Shown here in pieces: positions 18,401 through 27,811 of a stretch of 64,000 nt of DNA. This DNA comes from Aeromicrobium endophyticum (lineage in GTDB: Bacteria; Actinomycetota; Actinomycetes; Propionibacteriales; Nocardioidaceae). The translations under genes were made by a program, and so were the position numbers. The DNA is taken from NCBI RefSeq assembly GCF_003586285.1, contig NZ_QUBR01000002.1, positions 806,001 through 870,000 of the forward strand, read 5' to 3'. How positions within the stretch are numbered: the first letter of the stretch is position 1; each line of letters opens with the position of its first letter. The notes under the pieces were generated by a model that was given only the letters and a program-made list of their open reading frames with translations, ran no database searches and was not told where the DNA came from.

Positions 18401-19987
18401 GAGCGGCGGGTTGGTCACCTGGGCGAACAGCTGCGAGAAGTAGTCGAACAGCTGGCGCGGGCGGTCGGACAGCGCCGCGATGGGCGTGTCGGTGCCCATC
18501 GAGCCGATCGCCTCGGCGCCCGAGCGCGCGATGGGCGCGATCAGGACGCGCAGCTCTTCCTCGGTGTAGCCGAAGACCTGCTGGCGGCGCGTGACCGAGG
18601 CGTGGGTGTGGACGATGTGCTCGAGGTCGGGCAGGTCCTCGAAGCGCACGAGGCCGGAGTAGAGCCACTCGTCGTAGGGCTGCTCGGAGGCCAGTGCGTT
18701 CTTGATCTCGTGGTCCTCGACGATGCGGTGCTCGTCGAGGTCGAGCAGGAACATCTTGCCCGGCTCGACGCGACCCTTGCGGATGATCGTGGCCGGGTCG
18801 ATGTCGAGCACGCCGGACTCGGACGCGAGCACGACGAGACCGTCGTCGGTGACCCAGTAGCGACCCGGACGCAGGCCGTTGCGGTCGAGCACGGCGCCGA
18901 TCTGGGTGCCGTCGGTGAAGCAGACCGCGGCGGGTCCGTCCCACGGCTCCATCACGGACGAGTGGAACTCGTAGAACGCCCGGCGTGCGGGGTCCATGTC
19001 GGCGTTGTTCTCCCACGCCTCCGGCATCATCATCATGACGGCGTGCGGCAGGGTGCGGCCGCCCAGGTGCAGCAGCTCGAGCACCTCGTCGAACGAGGCC
19101 GTGTCGCTGCCGTGCGGGTCGCAGATCGGGAACAGGCGCTGCAGGTCGCCCGGGATGAGGTCGCTCTCGAGCATCGACTCGCGGGCCCGCATCCAGTTGC
19201 GGTTGCCGCGAGCGGTGTTGATCTCGCCGTTGTGCGCCACGAAGCGGAACGGGTGCGCGAGCGGCCAGCTGGGGAACGTGTTGGTCGAGAAGCGGCTGTG
19301 CACGATCGCGAGCGCCGACTCCATGCGCTCGTCGCCCAGGTCGGGGAAGAAGCCCTCGAGCTGGTCGGTCGTCAGCATGCCCTTGTAGACCAGGGTGCGG
19401 CTCGACAGCGTCGGGAAGTACACCTCGAGCTCGTGCTCGGCGCGCTTGCGCAGCGCGAAGGCGACGCGGTCGAGGTCGATGCCCGTACGGGGCGTGTCGC
19501 CACCGGCGGTGACGAACAGCAGTGCGAACGACGGCATGGCGCCGCGCGACATCGACCCCAGGATCTCGGGGTCGACCGGCACCTCGCGCCAGCCCAGCAC
19601 CGTGAGGCCCTCCTCGGCGGCCAGGGCCTCGACCGAGGTGCGCGCCTCGGCGGCAGCGCCGGGCTCGACGGGCAGGAAGGCCATGCCGCACGCGTACGCG
19701 CCCGGCTCGGGCAGCTCGAACTCGGCGACCCCGCGCAGGAACCGGTCGGGCATCTGCAGGAGGATGCCCGCCCCGTCGCCGGTGTCGGGCTCGCCGCCCA
19801 CGGCACCGCGGTGGTCGAGGTTGCGCAGGGCCGTGAGGCCCTTGAGCACGATGTCGTTGCTCGGAACGCCGGTCAGGGTCGCGACGAAGGCGACACCGCA
19901 GGCATCGTGCTCGTTGGCCGGGTCGTACAGACCCTGGGCCGGCGGCAGCGAGGCCTGAACCGTGAAGGACTGGGGCTGAGCGCGCAT
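15425..19987 (-). CDS. gltB: Glutamate synthase large subunit
   Basis: 1520 residues. It transfers the amide nitrogen of glutamine to 2-oxoglutarate. A 29-residue propeptide precedes Cys30 ([10 protein letters not shown]), the amidotransferase nucleophile that becomes N-terminal after cleavage. Order: glutaminase domain (about 30-430), central domain, FMN domain with [10 protein letters not shown] and [11 protein letters not shown], the 3Fe-4S cysteines in [15 protein letters not shown] (about 1128-1142), and the C-terminal beta-helix domain [11 protein letters not shown] at 19987 has GAAAGGG about nine bases upstream. It forms an operon with gltD. Confidence 0.95.
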   Translation of the reverse strand: MRAQPQSFTVQASLPPAQGLYDPANEHDACGVAFVATLTGVPSNDIVLKGLTALRNLDHRGAVGGEPDTGDGAGILLQMPDRFLRGVAEFELPEPGAYACGMAFLPVEPGAAAEARTSVEALAAEEGLTVLGWREVPVDPEILGSMSRGAMPSFALLFVTAGGDTPRTGIDLDRVAFALRKRAEHELEVYFPTLSSRTLVYKGMLTTDQLEGFFPDLGDERMESALAIVHSRFSTNTFPSWPLAHPFRFVAHNGEINTARGNRNWMRARESMLESDLIPGDLQRLFPICDPHGSDTASFDEVLELLHLGGRTLPHAVMMMMPEAWENNADMDPARRAFYEFHSSVMEPWDGPAAVCFTDGTQIGAVLDRNGLRPGRYWVTDDGLVVLASESGVLDIDPATIIRKGRVEPGKMFLLDLDEHRIVEDHEIKNALASEQPYDEWLYSGLVRFEDLPDLEHIVHTHASVTRRQQVFGYTEEELRVLIAPIARSGAEAIGSMGTDTPIAALSDRPRQLFDYFSQLFAQVTNPPLDAIREEVVTSLAGTIGPERNLLAPSPASCRMLQLPFPVLDNDELAKIRHMNKDGDMPGFSVHVVRGLYEVDGGGEAMRAKLDEICAEVSRAIADGARIIVLSDRHSNADLAPIPSLLLTGAVHHHMVREKLRSQAGLIIEAGDVREVHHVALLIGYGATAVNPYLVLESAEDLAREKIFVEGVRPAQALRNVRYGLGKGVLKVMSKIGVSTVASYTGAQIFEAIGLSHEVIDAYFTGTSSKLGGVGLDVIAQEVRSRHERAYPTRGIAGPRRHLEVGGEYQWRREGPEHLFDPETVFRLQHSTRTGSYEIFKQYTSRIDDQSERLMTLRGLFGLKEGLRPAISIDEVEPVSEIVKRFSTGAMSYGSISQEAHETLAIAMNRLGGKSNTGEGGEDPERLYDPERRSSIKQVASGRFGVTSEYLTNADDIQIKMAQGAKPGEGGQLPGPKVYPWVARTRHSTPGVGLISPPPHHDIYSIEDLKQLIHDLKNANPSARVHVKLVSEVGVGTVAAGVSKAKADVVLISGHDGGTGASPLTSLKHAGGPWELGLAETQQTLLINGLRDRIVVQADGQLKTGRDVIIAALLGAEEFGFATAPLVVSGCIMMRVCHLDTCPVGVATQNRTLREKYSGKAEYVVNFFTYIAQEVREYLASLGFRSIEEAVGHAEVIDIDKAVDHWKADGLDLSPILYVPELPEGAALHNTTTQDHSLDRALDNELIELSADALERGEPVRAQVAIRNVNRTVGTMLGHEVTKRYRGEGLPENTIDLTFLGSAGQSFGAFVPRGITLRLEGDGNDYVGKGLSGGRIIVRPPRDAQFTAEAHIVAGNVIGFGATGGEIFLRGRVGERFCVRNSGASAVVEGVGDHALEYMTGGRVVILGATGRNVAAGMSGGSAYVLDLDESLVNPDMVELRPVPDAAATELERLVRKHLEETGSAVAEQLLSHWEQSLTRFTEIMPVNYRLVLEARDAAEAEGLSEEDTTARMMEVAARG

Positions 19988-20017
19988 GCTGGAGCCCTTT
20001 CTACGTCATCGATGGTC

Positions 20018-20029
20018 ACGAAAATTCGT
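20018..20029. promoter_or_regulatory. Near-palindrome upstream of gltB
   Basis: ACGAA-AA-TTCGT lies about 30 bases upstream of the gltB start in an AT-rich pocket, within the leader or promoter region. It could be an operator for nitrogen control, but it does not match the spaced GTnAC/GAAAC pattern of GlnR boxes, so the regulator is unknown. Confidence 0.2.
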
Positions 20030-20104
20030 ACCGGGGACGACATTGGCCTCGGACAGCATCGCAAGATTACACGTTCGGGGCCTGGGTGTGCGCCCAGGCG
20101 TGCC

Positions 20105-20539
20105 CTAGACCGTCTTGACGATGTAGACGTCGCACGGGGCGTGCTGCGCGACGTCGGTGGCGACGCTGCCCAGCAGGCGTCCGATGCCCTGGACGCGCCG
20201 GTTGCCGACGACGATCAGGTCGGCACCGAGCCGCTTGGCCTCCTGCACCAGCGCCTCGGCCGGCTTGCCCTGGATGGGGCTGCTCTCGACGTGGGGCACG
20301 ACGGTGCCGAGCGATGCGGCGACCTCGGCGGCGATCGCCTCGGCGGCCTCGCCGGGGGTCAGGGCGGGGACGTCGCTGAGCGGTCGCCCGGGCTCGGCCT
20401 GACCGCCGTGGCTGCGCGGGTCGACGGCGGTGAGGACGTGCAGGGTCGCGCCGGTGCTGGCGGCGAGCTCGGCAGCGACGGTCGCGGCCTTGCGCGAGCT
20501 CTCGCTCCCGTCGACTCCGACGAGGATGATCTTGGGCAT
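20105..20539 (-). CDS. Universal stress protein (UspA family)
   Basis: 144 residues, one Usp domain: the first strand MPKIILVGVDGSESS with the conserved Asp, and a C-terminal nucleotide loop VVGNRRVQGIGRLLGSVA, which fits the G-2x-G-9x-G-[ST] ATP-binding pattern. It probably acts as a small cytosolic ATP-binding stress protein. ATG at 20539 has AGGAG six bases upstream. It lies 50 bases downstream of a paralogue, with which it shares a nearly identical 3' end, and is likely co-transcribed with it. Confidence 0.9.
   Translation of the reverse strand: MPKIILVGVDGSESSRKAATVAAELAASTGATLHVLTAVDPRSHGGQAEPGRPLSDVPALTPGEAAEAIAAEVAASLGTVVPHVESSPIQGKPAEALVQEAKRLGADLIVVGNRRVQGIGRLLGSVATDVAQHAPCDVYIVKTV
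20107..20229. repeat. Near-identical direct repeat, copy 1 (3' end of usp)
   Basis: These 123 bases match 20591-20713 with only two differences that I can see. They encode the last 40 or so residues of each stress protein. The rest of the two genes differs clearly. Confidence 0.9.
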
Positions 20540-20588
20540 GTGGTTCTCCTGAGGGTCGACCCTCAGCGTAGCGAGGGCGACGCGGTGG

Positions 20589-21005
20589 TCAGACCGTCTT
20601 GACGATGTAGACGTCGCACGGGGCGTGCTGCGCGACGTCGGTGGCGACGCTGCCCAGGAGGCGTCCGATGCCCTGGACGCGCCGGTTGCCGACCACGATC
20701 AGGTCGGCACCGATGTCGGTGGCGACCTGTACGAGCGCGTCGGCGGGCTTGCCGTGGGCGGGACCCGCCTGGACGTTGGGCACGATGCCGGTGAGCGACT
20801 CCGCGATCTCGGTGGCGGTCGCCTCGGCCGGCGACTGCAGTCGGACGTCGCCGACGTACTGGCCCTCGGCAGGACGGTCGCGGTCATCCGCGGCCATCAT
20901 GACGTGCAGGGTCGCACCCGTGCTGGCAGCCAGCGAGGCGGCGGTCTCGGCGGCACGGCGCGAGCTGTCGCTACCGTCCACTCCGACGAGGATGATCTTG
21001 GGCAT
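20589..21005 (-). CDS. Universal stress protein (UspA family), paralogue
   Basis: 138 residues with the same one-domain layout as the neighbouring gene: MPKIILVGVDGSDSSRR at the start and VVGNRRVQGIGRLLGSVA near the end, which should bind ATP. The middle third (MMAADDRDRPAEGQYVGDV) is diverged from the paralogue. ATG at 21005 is chosen because GGAG lies seven bases before it and the protein then starts at the same MPK as its sister; an upstream in-frame start would add eight residues. Confidence 0.9.
   Translation of the reverse strand: MPKIILVGVDGSDSSRRAAETAASLAASTGATLHVMMAADDRDRPAEGQYVGDVRLQSPAEATATEIAESLTGIVPNVQAGPAHGKPADALVQVATDIGADLIVVGNRRVQGIGRLLGSVATDVAQHAPCDVYIVKTV
20591..20713. repeat. 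Near-identical direct repeat, copy 2 (3' end of usp)
   Basis: Second copy of the 123-base segment, offset by 484 bases in the same orientation. Such a sharp boundary between conserved and diverged parts suggests gene conversion rather than a recent whole-gene duplication. Confidence 0.9.
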
Positions 21006-21092
21006 GGCTTTCTCCGTTCCGTCGAGCACAGAGTAACTCTCAGTTACCCCGACGTCGACAGGTTCGGCGACATCGTCTCCGGCGTCATGCGG

Positions 21093-21824
21093 TCAGCCGA
21101 GCGATGAACCCACGGCCTCGCCCACCAGGTAGGTCAGACCGGCCGCGGCGCCGCCCAGCACGAGCTGCCGCGTGCCGCCGAACCACCACGTGCGGGCGGT
21201 CACGCGGGTGACGACGGCTCCGCACGCGAACAGGCCGACCAGCGACAGCGTGATCGCCGGCCACGCCGACTCGATGCCCACGAGGTACGACAGCAGCGGG
21301 ATGATCGCGCCGAGCGCGAACGAGAAGAACGACGACACCGCTGCCAGCATCGGCGAGGCCAGGTCGTCGGTGTCGACGCCGAACTCCTCGCGCGCGTGCA
21401 CCCTGACAGCGTTCTCGGGGTCGAGGTGCACCTCGCGCGCCATCTCGCGGGCGGTGTCCTCGTCGATGCCCTTGTCGACGAACATGGCGGCCAGCTCAGC
21501 CTCCTCGGCCGGCTCGTTGGCGAGGATCTCGCGTCGCTCGATGTCGACCTGCTGGAGGGCGAACTCGCTCTGGCTCGCCACCGAGGTGTACTCCCCCGCT
21601 GCCATCGAGAACGCGCCGGCGGCCAGCCCGGCCAAGCCGGCCAGCACGACGGGCTGGGTGTCGGACGACTGGCTTCCGCCGACGACCCCCATCATCAGCG
21701 CGAAGTTCGAGACCAGGCCGTCCATCGCACCGAACACCGCGGGCCGCAGCCAGCCGCCGGTGACGTCGGGGTGCTCGTGCTGGATCTGCGCCGGGTCGGG
21801 CAGGGGCTCGTCGACATCGGTCAT
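21093..21824 (-). CDS. VIT1/CCC1-family iron or manganese transporter
   Basis: 243 residues. The first helix region FGAMDGLVSNFALMMGVVGG and the GAFSMAAGEYTSVASQ stretch are typical of the VIT1/CCC1 family. A cytosolic metal-binding helical insert (about 85-150, rich in Glu/Asp, with ERREILANEPAEEAELA) precedes three C-terminal helices. Members move Fe2+ or Mn2+ out of the cytosol. ATG at 21824 stands six bases after TAGTTT (21831-21836, minus strand), so a leaderless start is likely. It is not obviously linked to its neighbours. Confidence 0.85.
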   Translation of the reverse strand: MTDVDEPLPDPAQIQHEHPDVTGGWLRPAVFGAMDGLVSNFALMMGVVGGSQSSDTQPVVLAGLAGLAAGAFSMAAGEYTSVASQSEFALQQVDIERREILANEPAEEAELAAMFVDKGIDEDTAREMAREVHLDPENAVRVHAREEFGVDTDDLASPMLAAVSSFFSFALGAIIPLLSYLVGIESAWPAITLSLVGLFACGAVVTRVTARTWWFGGTRQLVLGGAAAGLTYLVGEAVGSSLG

Positions 21825-21911
21825 GGAGTGAAACTACGACGAGAGGGCGCGATCCGTCACCGAAGGCCAGGCTGACCTCGGCGCCAGCGCGGCCGGTGGC
21901 AGGCTGGTGCC

Positions 21912-22973
21912 GTGAGCGTCCACGAACAGTCCCGAGGTTTCGCCAGTGACAACTACGCCGGGGCGCACCCCGAGGTGCTGCAGGCCATCGCCTCCGCCAA
22001 CGCAGGTCATCAGCCCGCCTACGGCGGCGACGAGTGGACCGCGCGGCTGCTCGAGACCATGCGTGGCCTGCTGGGCGACCAGGTCGAGGTGTTCCCGGTG
22101 TTCAACGGCACCGGCGCGAACGTCACGGCCCTCACGAGCCTCATGCCCCGGTGGGGCGCGGTCGTCACCACGTCGACGGCGCACATCAACACCGACGAGG
22201 GCGGAGCTCCCGAGCGTGTCAGCGGCCTCAAGCTGCTGACCGTCGACACCCCCGACGGCAAGCTCACCCCCGAGCTCGTCGACCGGCACGCGTGGGGGTG
22301 GGGCGACGAGCACCGCGCCCAGCCCCTGACCGTCAGCATCACGCAGACGACCGAGCTGGGCACCCTCTACACGGTCGACGAGGTCCGGGCGATCGCCGAC
22401 CACGCGCACGAGCGCGGCATGGCCGTCCACATGGACGGCGCGCGCATCGCCAACGCGGCGGCGGCGCTGGGCGTGCCGCTGCGGGACTTCACGACCGATG
22501 CGGGCGTCGACATCCTCAGCTTCGGGGCGACCAAGAACGGGGCGCTGTACGGCGAGGCGGTCGTCGTGCTCGATCCGTCCGCCACCGAGGGCCTGCCCTA
22601 CCTGCGCAAGCTCACGATGCAGCTGGCCTCGAAGATGCGCTTCGTCAGCGCGCAGCTGCTCGCCCTGCTGGAGGACGATCTGTACCTGCGCTCGGCCGGC
22701 CACGCCAACGCGATGGCGGCCCGGCTGCGGTCGTCCCTCGACGACGCGATCGCGTCCGGCGACCTCTCGGGCCTCTCCTTCAGCCAGCCCACCCAGGCCA
22801 ATGCGGTCTTCGCGGTGCTCGACAACGCCGTCGCCGACCGCATCCGCGAGCGGGTGCGGTTCTACGACTGGGACCGCGCCGCCGGCGAGGTGCGCTGGAT
22901 GACCGCCTTCGACACCACCGAGGCCGACGTGGACGCCTTCGCCGACGTCATCCGCGAGGAGCTCGCCCGCTGA
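21912..22973 (+). CDS. Low-specificity threonine aldolase
   Basis: 353 residues, PLP-dependent fold type I. Family motifs: the N-terminal FASDNYAGAHPEVLQAI, the glycine-rich FNGTGANVTAL, the PLP-contact HMDGARIANAA and the Schiff-base lysine in SFGATKNGALYGEAVV. It should cleave threonine (or allo-threonine) to glycine and acetaldehyde. GTG at 21912 is six bases after CAGGCT, a weak -10, so it may be leaderless. It is divergent from the VIT1-like gene. A related beta-eliminating lyase is possible but less likely. Confidence 0.85.
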   Translation: MSVHEQSRGFASDNYAGAHPEVLQAIASANAGHQPAYGGDEWTARLLETMRGLLGDQVEVFPVFNGTGANVTALTSLMPRWGAVVTTSTAHINTDEGGAPERVSGLKLLTVDTPDGKLTPELVDRHAWGWGDEHRAQPLTVSITQTTELGTLYTVDEVRAIADHAHERGMAVHMDGARIANAAAALGVPLRDFTTDAGVDILSFGATKNGALYGEAVVVLDPSATEGLPYLRKLTMQLASKMRFVSAQLLALLEDDLYLRSAGHANAMAARLRSSLDDAIASGDLSGLSFSQPTQANAVFAVLDNAVADRIRERVRFYDWDRAAGEVRWMTAFDTTEADVDAFADVIREELAR

Positions 22974-23122
22974 GCGGTGCCGCCGATCGACCTGGCGCGG
23001 TGACCTGATCGCCCGTCGAGCGCCGGGCCGGTGCGGGAGTCGTCCATCCAGCCCCCTGATGCGCGGCTCGTCCACCGCCGCCGCCCGGGACGGACGACAG
23101 GCTCACCGCTCGGCGAGGTCGG

Positions 23123-24064
23123 TCAGTCTCCGTCGGCGCGCGTCGCCGATCGCTCGGCGTCGTTCGTCCGGTCGCTCTCGTCACCGTCGACCGCCTCGGC
23201 GTCCGCGGCCGGCTCGTCGGCGTCCGCCTCGATCCCGGCGTCGTCGGACGCCTCGGGCAGCGCGTCGGGCGCGGGCACGCGGTTGCGGGTCGCGACGAAG
23301 TACGTCAGGGCCAGCAGGAACACGATGATGGACGTCCACACGTTGAGGCGGAACGGTCCGATGTGGTTGACGGTGTCGATGCGCAGCGACTCGATCCAGA
23401 CCCGTCCGGCCGTGTAGAACATCGCGTACAGCGCGAACGCGCGACCACCCGTCAGGCGGACCTTGCGGTCGATCGCGATGATCAGGGCAGCCGCGGCCAG
23501 GTTCCAGAGCAGCTCGTACAGGAACGTCGGGTGGAAGGTCTCGAACTGCGCGTAGCCGGGAGGCCGCTTGTCGGGGGCGATCTCGAGACCCCAGGGCAGA
23601 TCGGTGGGACGCCCGAACAGCTCCTGGTTGAAGTAGTTGCCGATGCGTCCGATCGCCTGGGCGACCAGCAGGCCGGGTGCGAGGGCGTCGGCCACCTTCG
23701 AGAACGACGCACCGTAGCGGCGGCAGCCGATGTAGGCGCCCAGCGCACCGCCGAGGACCGCGCCCCAGATCCCGAGCCCGCCCTTCCAGATCAAGAACAC
23801 GTCGACGGCGTGGCGGCCCTGGCCGAAGTACAGCTCGGGGTCGGTCATCACGTGGTAGATGCGGGCGCCGACGATGCCGAACGGGATGGCCCAGATGGCG
23901 ATGTCGCCGATCAGCCCGGGCCGTCCGCCGCGGGCCTGGAAGCGCCTCTCGCCGATCCAGATCGCGACGAGCGCTCCGATGATGATGCCGAGCGCGTACG
24001 CCCTCAGCGGCAGGGGTCCGAGGTGCCAGACCCCCTGCGACGGACTCGGGATGTACGCGAGCAT
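23123..24064 (-). CDS. lgt: Prolipoprotein diacylglyceryl transferase
   Basis: 313 residues. It attaches diacylglycerol to the lipobox cysteine of prolipoproteins, several of which are encoded in this window (livJ and the two at 48-52 kb). About seven helices. The signature region GRIGNYFNQELFGRPTDLPW contains the essential Arg/Asn/Glu. A long acidic cytosolic tail (about 265-313, rich in Asp/Glu/Ala) is an addition common in actinobacteria. ATG at 24064 has AGGAG within the trpA end and stands two bases after the trpA stop, so it is coupled to the trp operon. Confidence 0.95.
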   Translation of the reverse strand: MLAYIPSPSQGVWHLGPLPLRAYALGIIIGALVAIWIGERRFQARGGRPGLIGDIAIWAIPFGIVGARIYHVMTDPELYFGQGRHAVDVFLIWKGGLGIWGAVLGGALGAYIGCRRYGASFSKVADALAPGLLVAQAIGRIGNYFNQELFGRPTDLPWGLEIAPDKRPPGYAQFETFHPTFLYELLWNLAAAALIIAIDRKVRLTGGRAFALYAMFYTAGRVWIESLRIDTVNHIGPFRLNVWTSIIVFLLALTYFVATRNRVPAPDALPEASDDAGIEADADEPAADAEAVDGDESDRTNDAERSATRADGD

Positions 24065-24066
24065 GG

Positions 24067-24864
24067 TCAGCTCCTCTCGACGCCGGCGCGCAGGTCGTTC
24101 GCCAGCGCGCGGATCGCATCGATCCCGGCGGCCTCGTCGGGTGCGTCCAGCAGACAGCGTACGAGGGCAGACCCCACGATGACGGCGTCCGCGTACGCGG
24201 CGATCTCGTGGGCCTGGGTGCCGTTGGACACACCGAGACCGACGCCGACGGGCTTGTCGCTGACCGCACGCACACGCGCGACCAGCTGCTCGCCGAGCGA
24301 GCTGGTCTGCTCGCGGGCTCCCGTGACGCCCATGACCGCGGTCGCGTAGACGAAGCCGCTGGCCGCCTCGACCGTCATCGCGAGACGCTCGTCGGTCGAC
24401 GACGGGGCCACCAGGAACACGCGGTCGAGGTCGTGGGCCGCCGACGCGTCGATCCACTCGCCGGCCTCGTCGGGGATGAGGTCGGGCGTGATGAGGCCCG
24501 AGCCGCCGGCGGCGGCCAGGTCGGCGGCGAACCGCTCGACCCCGTGCCGCTCGACCGGGTTCCAGTACGTCATCACCACGGTCGGGACACCGGTCGCCGC
24601 GGTCGCCTCGACCACGTCGAACACGTCGTTCGTGCGAGCGCCGGCGGCCAGCGCCTGCTCGGCCGCGGCCTGGATGACGGGGCCGTCCATCACCGGGTCG
24701 CTGTAGGGAAGGCCGATCTCGACGAGGTCGACACCGCCCTCGACCATCGCCCGGATGGCTCGGATCGACTGCTCCTTGGTCGGGAAGCCCGACGGCAGGT
24801 AGCCGACGAGCGCCGCGCGGTTCTCGCTGCGCGTGCGGGCGAACAGCTCGTCGATGACCGTCAC
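24067..24864 (-). CDS. trpA: Tryptophan synthase alpha subunit
   Basis: 265 residues. It cleaves indole-3-glycerol phosphate to indole, which is channelled to TrpB. Catalytic Glu in [13 protein letters not shown] and Asp in the following loop, then [13 protein letters not shown] and GLITPDLI. The phosphate-binding end [12 protein letters not shown] is intact. The GTG start overlaps the trpB stop (GTGA), so it is translationally coupled. Confidence 0.95.
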   Translation of the reverse strand: MTVIDELFARTRSENRAALVGYLPSGFPTKEQSIRAIRAMVEGGVDLVEIGLPYSDPVMDGPVIQAAAEQALAAGARTNDVFDVVEATAATGVPTVVMTYWNPVERHGVERFAADLAAAGGSGLITPDLIPDEAGEWIDASAAHDLDRVFLVAPSSTDERLAMTVEAASGFVYATAVMGVTGAREQTSSLGEQLVARVRAVSDKPVGVGLGVSNGTQAHEIAAYADAVIVGSALVRCLLDAPDEAAGIDAIRALANDLRAGVERS

Positions 24865-26102
24865 AGCTGCTCGCCCTCCTCGAGGACGACCGGGTCGTCG
24901 ATGAGGCCGAAGTACTCGGCGGCGGTGTGCACGTCCTTGTCGCCGCGGCCCGACAGGTTGACCAGGATCGTCGAGTCGGGACCGAGCTCCTCGGCCAGCC
25001 GGAGCGCGCCGGCCAGGGCGTGGGCCGACTCGATGGCCGGGATGATGCCCTCGGTCTTGCACAGCAGGTCGAAGGCCGACATCGCCTCGGCGTCGGTGGC
25101 TGGCACGTAGGACGCCCGCCCCGTGTCGGCGAGGAACGAGTGCTCGGGCCCGACACCCGGGTAGTCGAGGCCTGCCGAGATCGAGTGCGACTCGAGGGTC
25201 TGTCCGTCCTCGTCCTGCAGCAGGAACGACCGGGCGCCGTGCAGCACGCCGACGTCGCCGCCGGTGATGGTCGCGGCGTGGCGGCCGCTCTCGACCCCGT
25301 CTCCCCCGGCCTCGATGCCGACCAGGCGCACGTCGGGGTCGTCGATGAAGGCCGTGAACAGGCCGATCGCGTTGGAGCCGCCACCCACGCAGGCGACGGC
25401 GGCATCGGGAAGACGCCCGTCGAGGGTCAGGCACTGGGCCCGCGCCTCGTCGCCGATGCCGCGGGTGAGGTCGCGGACCATCGACGGGAACGGGTGCGGA
25501 CCGGCTGCCGTGCCGAACAGGTACGAGGTGGTGTCGACGCTGGCGACCCAGTCGCGCAACGCCTCGTTGATCGCGTCCTTGAGGGTGCGGCTGCCGCTCG
25601 TCACCGAGACGACCTCGGCGCCGAGCATCTTCATGCGGGCCACGTTGAGGGCCTGGCGCTCGGTGTCGACCTCGCCCATGTAGACCGTGCACTGCAGGTC
25701 GAGGTACGCGCAGGCCGTGGCGGAGGCGACGCCGTGCTGGCCCGCCCCGGTCTCGGCGATCGCGCGCGGCTTGCCGATGCGCTTGGCGAGCAGGGCCTGG
25801 CCGATCACGTTGCGGATCTTGTGGGCACCGGTGTGGTTGAGGTCCTCGCGCTTGAGCAAGATGCGGGCTCCCGCCGCCTCGGAGAACCGGTGCGCCTCGT
25901 ACAGGGGGCTGGGGACGTTGGCGTACTCGCGCAGCATCCGGTCGAGCTCGGCGGTGAACGCGGGATCGGCCTTCGCCTCGATCCATGCGCGGTCGAGCTC
26001 GTCGAGCGGGGCGACCAGCGCCTCCGGCATGAAGCGGCCGCCGAAGCGTCCGAAGTGTCCCGTGGTGTCGGGCTGCGAGTAGGCGGGCTGTGGCTGGTTC
26101 AT
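24861..26102 (-). CDS. trpB: Tryptophan synthase beta subunit
   Basis: 413 residues. PLP enzyme that joins indole and serine to tryptophan. Schiff-base lysine in [11 protein letters not shown], glycine-rich phosphate loop [10 protein letters not shown], and [15 protein letters not shown] of the beta-1 form, which partners TrpA. ATG at 26102 has GAGG about six bases upstream. It follows trpC after 81 bases in which I see no separate promoter. Confidence 0.96.
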   Translation of the reverse strand: MNQPQPAYSQPDTTGHFGRFGGRFMPEALVAPLDELDRAWIEAKADPAFTAELDRMLREYANVPSPLYEAHRFSEAAGARILLKREDLNHTGAHKIRNVIGQALLAKRIGKPRAIAETGAGQHGVASATACAYLDLQCTVYMGEVDTERQALNVARMKMLGAEVVSVTSGSRTLKDAINEALRDWVASVDTTSYLFGTAAGPHPFPSMVRDLTRGIGDEARAQCLTLDGRLPDAAVACVGGGSNAIGLFTAFIDDPDVRLVGIEAGGDGVESGRHAATITGGDVGVLHGARSFLLQDEDGQTLESHSISAGLDYPGVGPEHSFLADTGRASYVPATDAEAMSAFDLLCKTEGIIPAIESAHALAGALRLAEELGPDSTILVNLSGRGDKDVHTAAEYFGLIDDPVVLEEGEQL

Positions 26103-26183
26103 GGGTTCCTCATTGGTCAGGTCGACGACGCCGGAGGGCGCGAGTGCAGGCGAGGGCGCGCCACCGCCGCAGCGGTGACGCCG

Positions 26184-26990
26184 CTACCACCGATGCTGCA
26201 GGGCGGGGTGGGCGCCGGCGGCGACGAGATCGGCGACCGTGGCGCGCGGGTCATCGCCTCGCACGAGCGTCTCGCCGACGAGGATGACGTTGGCGCCGGC
26301 CTTGGCGTAGTCGATGACGTCACGCGGTCCGCGCACGCCCGAGGCCGCGACCTTGACCGCGGTGCTCGGGATGAGGGGCGACAGACGCTCGAACGTCGAG
26401 CGGTCGACCTCGAGGGTCTTGAGGTTGCGGGCGTTGACGCCGATGAGGTCGGCACCGGCGTCGACGGCACGCTGGACCTCCTCGGCGTCGTTGACCTCGA
26501 CCAGAGGCGTGAGGCCGATCGAGCGGGCGCGCTCGACGAGGCTCTCGAGCGCGATCTGCTCGAGGGCGGCCACGATCAGCAGCGCCATGTCGGCGCCCGC
26601 AGCGCGCGCCTCCCACAGCTGGTAGGAGGTGGTGATGAAGTCCTTGCGCAGCAGCGGCACGTCGACCGTGCCGCGCACCGCGCGGAGGTCGGCGAGGGTG
26701 CCGCCGAAGCGGCGCTCCTCCGTCAGGACGCTGATCGCGGCGGCACCGCCGGCCGCATAGTCGGCGGCCAGGGCGGCGGGGTCCTTGATCGCGGCGAGCG
26801 CGCCCTCGCTGGGGCTGGACCGCTTCACCTCGGCGATAACCGAGACACCGTCGGACCTGAACGCCGGCATCGGGTCGAGCGCCGGGTGCTGGCGGGAGGC
26901 CCGCTCCTTGAGGTCGTCGAGCGAGGTGTTCGCCATGCGCGCCTCGAGATCTTCGGCCACACCGACGAGGATGTCGTCGAGTACTGACAT
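26184..26990 (-). CDS. trpC: Indole-3-glycerol phosphate synthase
   Basis: 268 residues, TIM barrel. Motifs: [15 protein letters not shown] (substrate phosphate and catalytic Lys), the second catalytic Lys in [17 protein letters not shown], Glu in [11 protein letters not shown] and [13 protein letters not shown]. It is monofunctional; no phosphoribosylanthranilate isomerase is fused, consistent with actinobacteria where the HisA homologue (38090-38815) does that step. ATG at 26990 has AAGGAGG about five bases upstream. It is the first gene of trpC-trpB-trpA-lgt. Confidence 0.95.
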   Translation of the reverse strand: MSVLDDILVGVAEDLEARMANTSLDDLKERASRQHPALDPMPAFRSDGVSVIAEVKRSSPSEGALAAIKDPAALAADYAAGGAAAISVLTEERRFGGTLADLRAVRGTVDVPLLRKDFITTSYQLWEARAAGADMALLIVAALEQIALESLVERARSIGLTPLVEVNDAEEVQRAVDAGADLIGVNARNLKTLEVDRSTFERLSPLIPSTAVKVAASGVRGPRDVIDYAKAGANVILVGETLVRGDDPRATVADLVAAGAHPALQHRW

Positions 26991-27084
26991 GACTCCTCCT
27001 TCGCACCGGCTCGTGGTCGTGTGTTACCAGGGTATCCCGGACGCTGAGCGACATGCGCCGGGGCTGCCACCTGGTGCTGCTCAC

Positions 27085-27090
27085 TATGCT
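27085..27090 (+). promoter_or_regulatory. -10 box of a leaderless promoter
   Basis: TATGCT is followed by CACCGC and the ATG at 27097. It drives the small DUF4190 protein divergently from trpC. Confidence 0.45.
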
Positions 27091-27096
27091 CACCGC

Positions 27097-27369
27097 ATGT
27101 CAGGTCCAGCCGCGCCGCCGGCCGTCAGCCGCAAGGCCGTCTACAGCCTGGCGTGCGGAGCGCTGGCGTTCGCCGCCATCTACCTCGACCCGTTCGCCGG
27201 CCTCCTGGTGGCGCTGCCGTGCATCGCGAGCGGCGTGCACGCCCGCACCGAGATCGCCGCGTCGAAGGGTCGGCTGACGGGCGACACCGTGGCCGTGATC
27301 GGCCTGATGGTCGGCGGCGGAGCGATCGTGACCGTCGTGCTGTCCTGGGCGCTCGACCTGTTCGGCTAG
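27097..27369 (+). CDS. Small DUF4190-like membrane protein
   Basis: 90 residues with two hydrophobic segments (about 17-45 and 68-88) joined by a short polar loop HARTEIAASKGRLTG. That loop and the 'GDTVAVIGLMVGG' second helix resemble the DUF4190 domain, which also occurs in the protein at 27808-28386. Function unknown; probably an inner-membrane protein. ATG at 27097 is set by the TATGCT box six bases before it; longer upstream frames lie in the trpC promoter region. Confidence 0.65.
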   Translation: MSGPAAPPAVSRKAVYSLACGALAFAAIYLDPFAGLLVALPCIASGVHARTEIAASKGRLTGDTVAVIGLMVGGGAIVTVVLSWALDLFG

Positions 27370-27382
27370 CGGCACCTCACGG

Positions 27383-27811
27383 TCAGGGCGCGAGCCACGC
27401 ACCCCACGGCGTCACGCGGAGCAGGCCGAAGGCGGCGAACGCAGCCAGCACGGACAGCGCGCCACCGGTGGTGACGCGCACGAGCACCGCGTCGGAGTCG
27501 CCGGCGGCGCGCCGTGCGACCCACACGACCCACAGCACCGCGCACGCGACGACCAGCGCCACCGCCCCCGCGTTGCTGCCGGCCGCAGCCACCACGTCGC
27601 CGCGGGCGAGGTCGTTGACCGCGCGCAGTCCCCCGCACCCGGGACACGGCAGGCCGGTCAGCGACTGGAAGGGACAGAACCCGTACGACCCGCTGACGTG
27701 CGGGTCGCGCAGCCGCAGCAGCGCCGCTGCACCCAGCCCGCCAGCACCGAGCAGCAGCGGCGTGCGAAGCGCACGGAGCCGCGACGGCGCAGGCTGGCCG
27801 TGCGTCGTCAC
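27383..27811 (-). CDS. DUF2752 family membrane protein
   Basis: 142 residues. The CPFQSLTGLPCPGCGGLRA motif (about 46-64) is the hallmark of DUF2752, whose CPxCG cysteines may bind a metal. Two or three helices follow (GAVALVVACAVLWVVWV and later). Function unknown. GTG at 27811 overlaps the upstream gene's stop (GTGA). DUF2752 genes are often found beside trpC in actinobacteria, together with the HGxxPAAW protein, so it belongs to the conserved trp neighbourhood. Confidence 0.8.
   Translation of the reverse strand: MTTHGQPAPSRLRALRTPLLLGAGGLGAAALLRLRDPHVSGSYGFCPFQSLTGLPCPGCGGLRAVNDLARGDVVAAAGSNAGAVALVVACAVLWVVWVARRAAGDSDAVLVRVTTGGALSVLAAFAAFGLLRVTPWGAWLAP

Noticed and set aside
19988..20104. 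GlnR box upstream of gltB
   Set aside because: The AT-rich near-palindrome does not show the GTnAC-n6-GAAAC spacing expected for actinobacterial GlnR sites.
15359..20602. A 1747-codon open frame on the + strand opposite gltB and a stress-protein gene
   Set aside because: Long antisense frames are expected in high-GC DNA opposite strongly biased genes. No motif, ribosome site or family resemblance.
23123..25405. A 760-codon frame running through lgt and trpA into trpB
   Set aside because: Only its last 313 codons (lgt) show a protein family; the upstream part is a shifted frame inside trpA and trpB. The apparent fusion is due to absence of stops.
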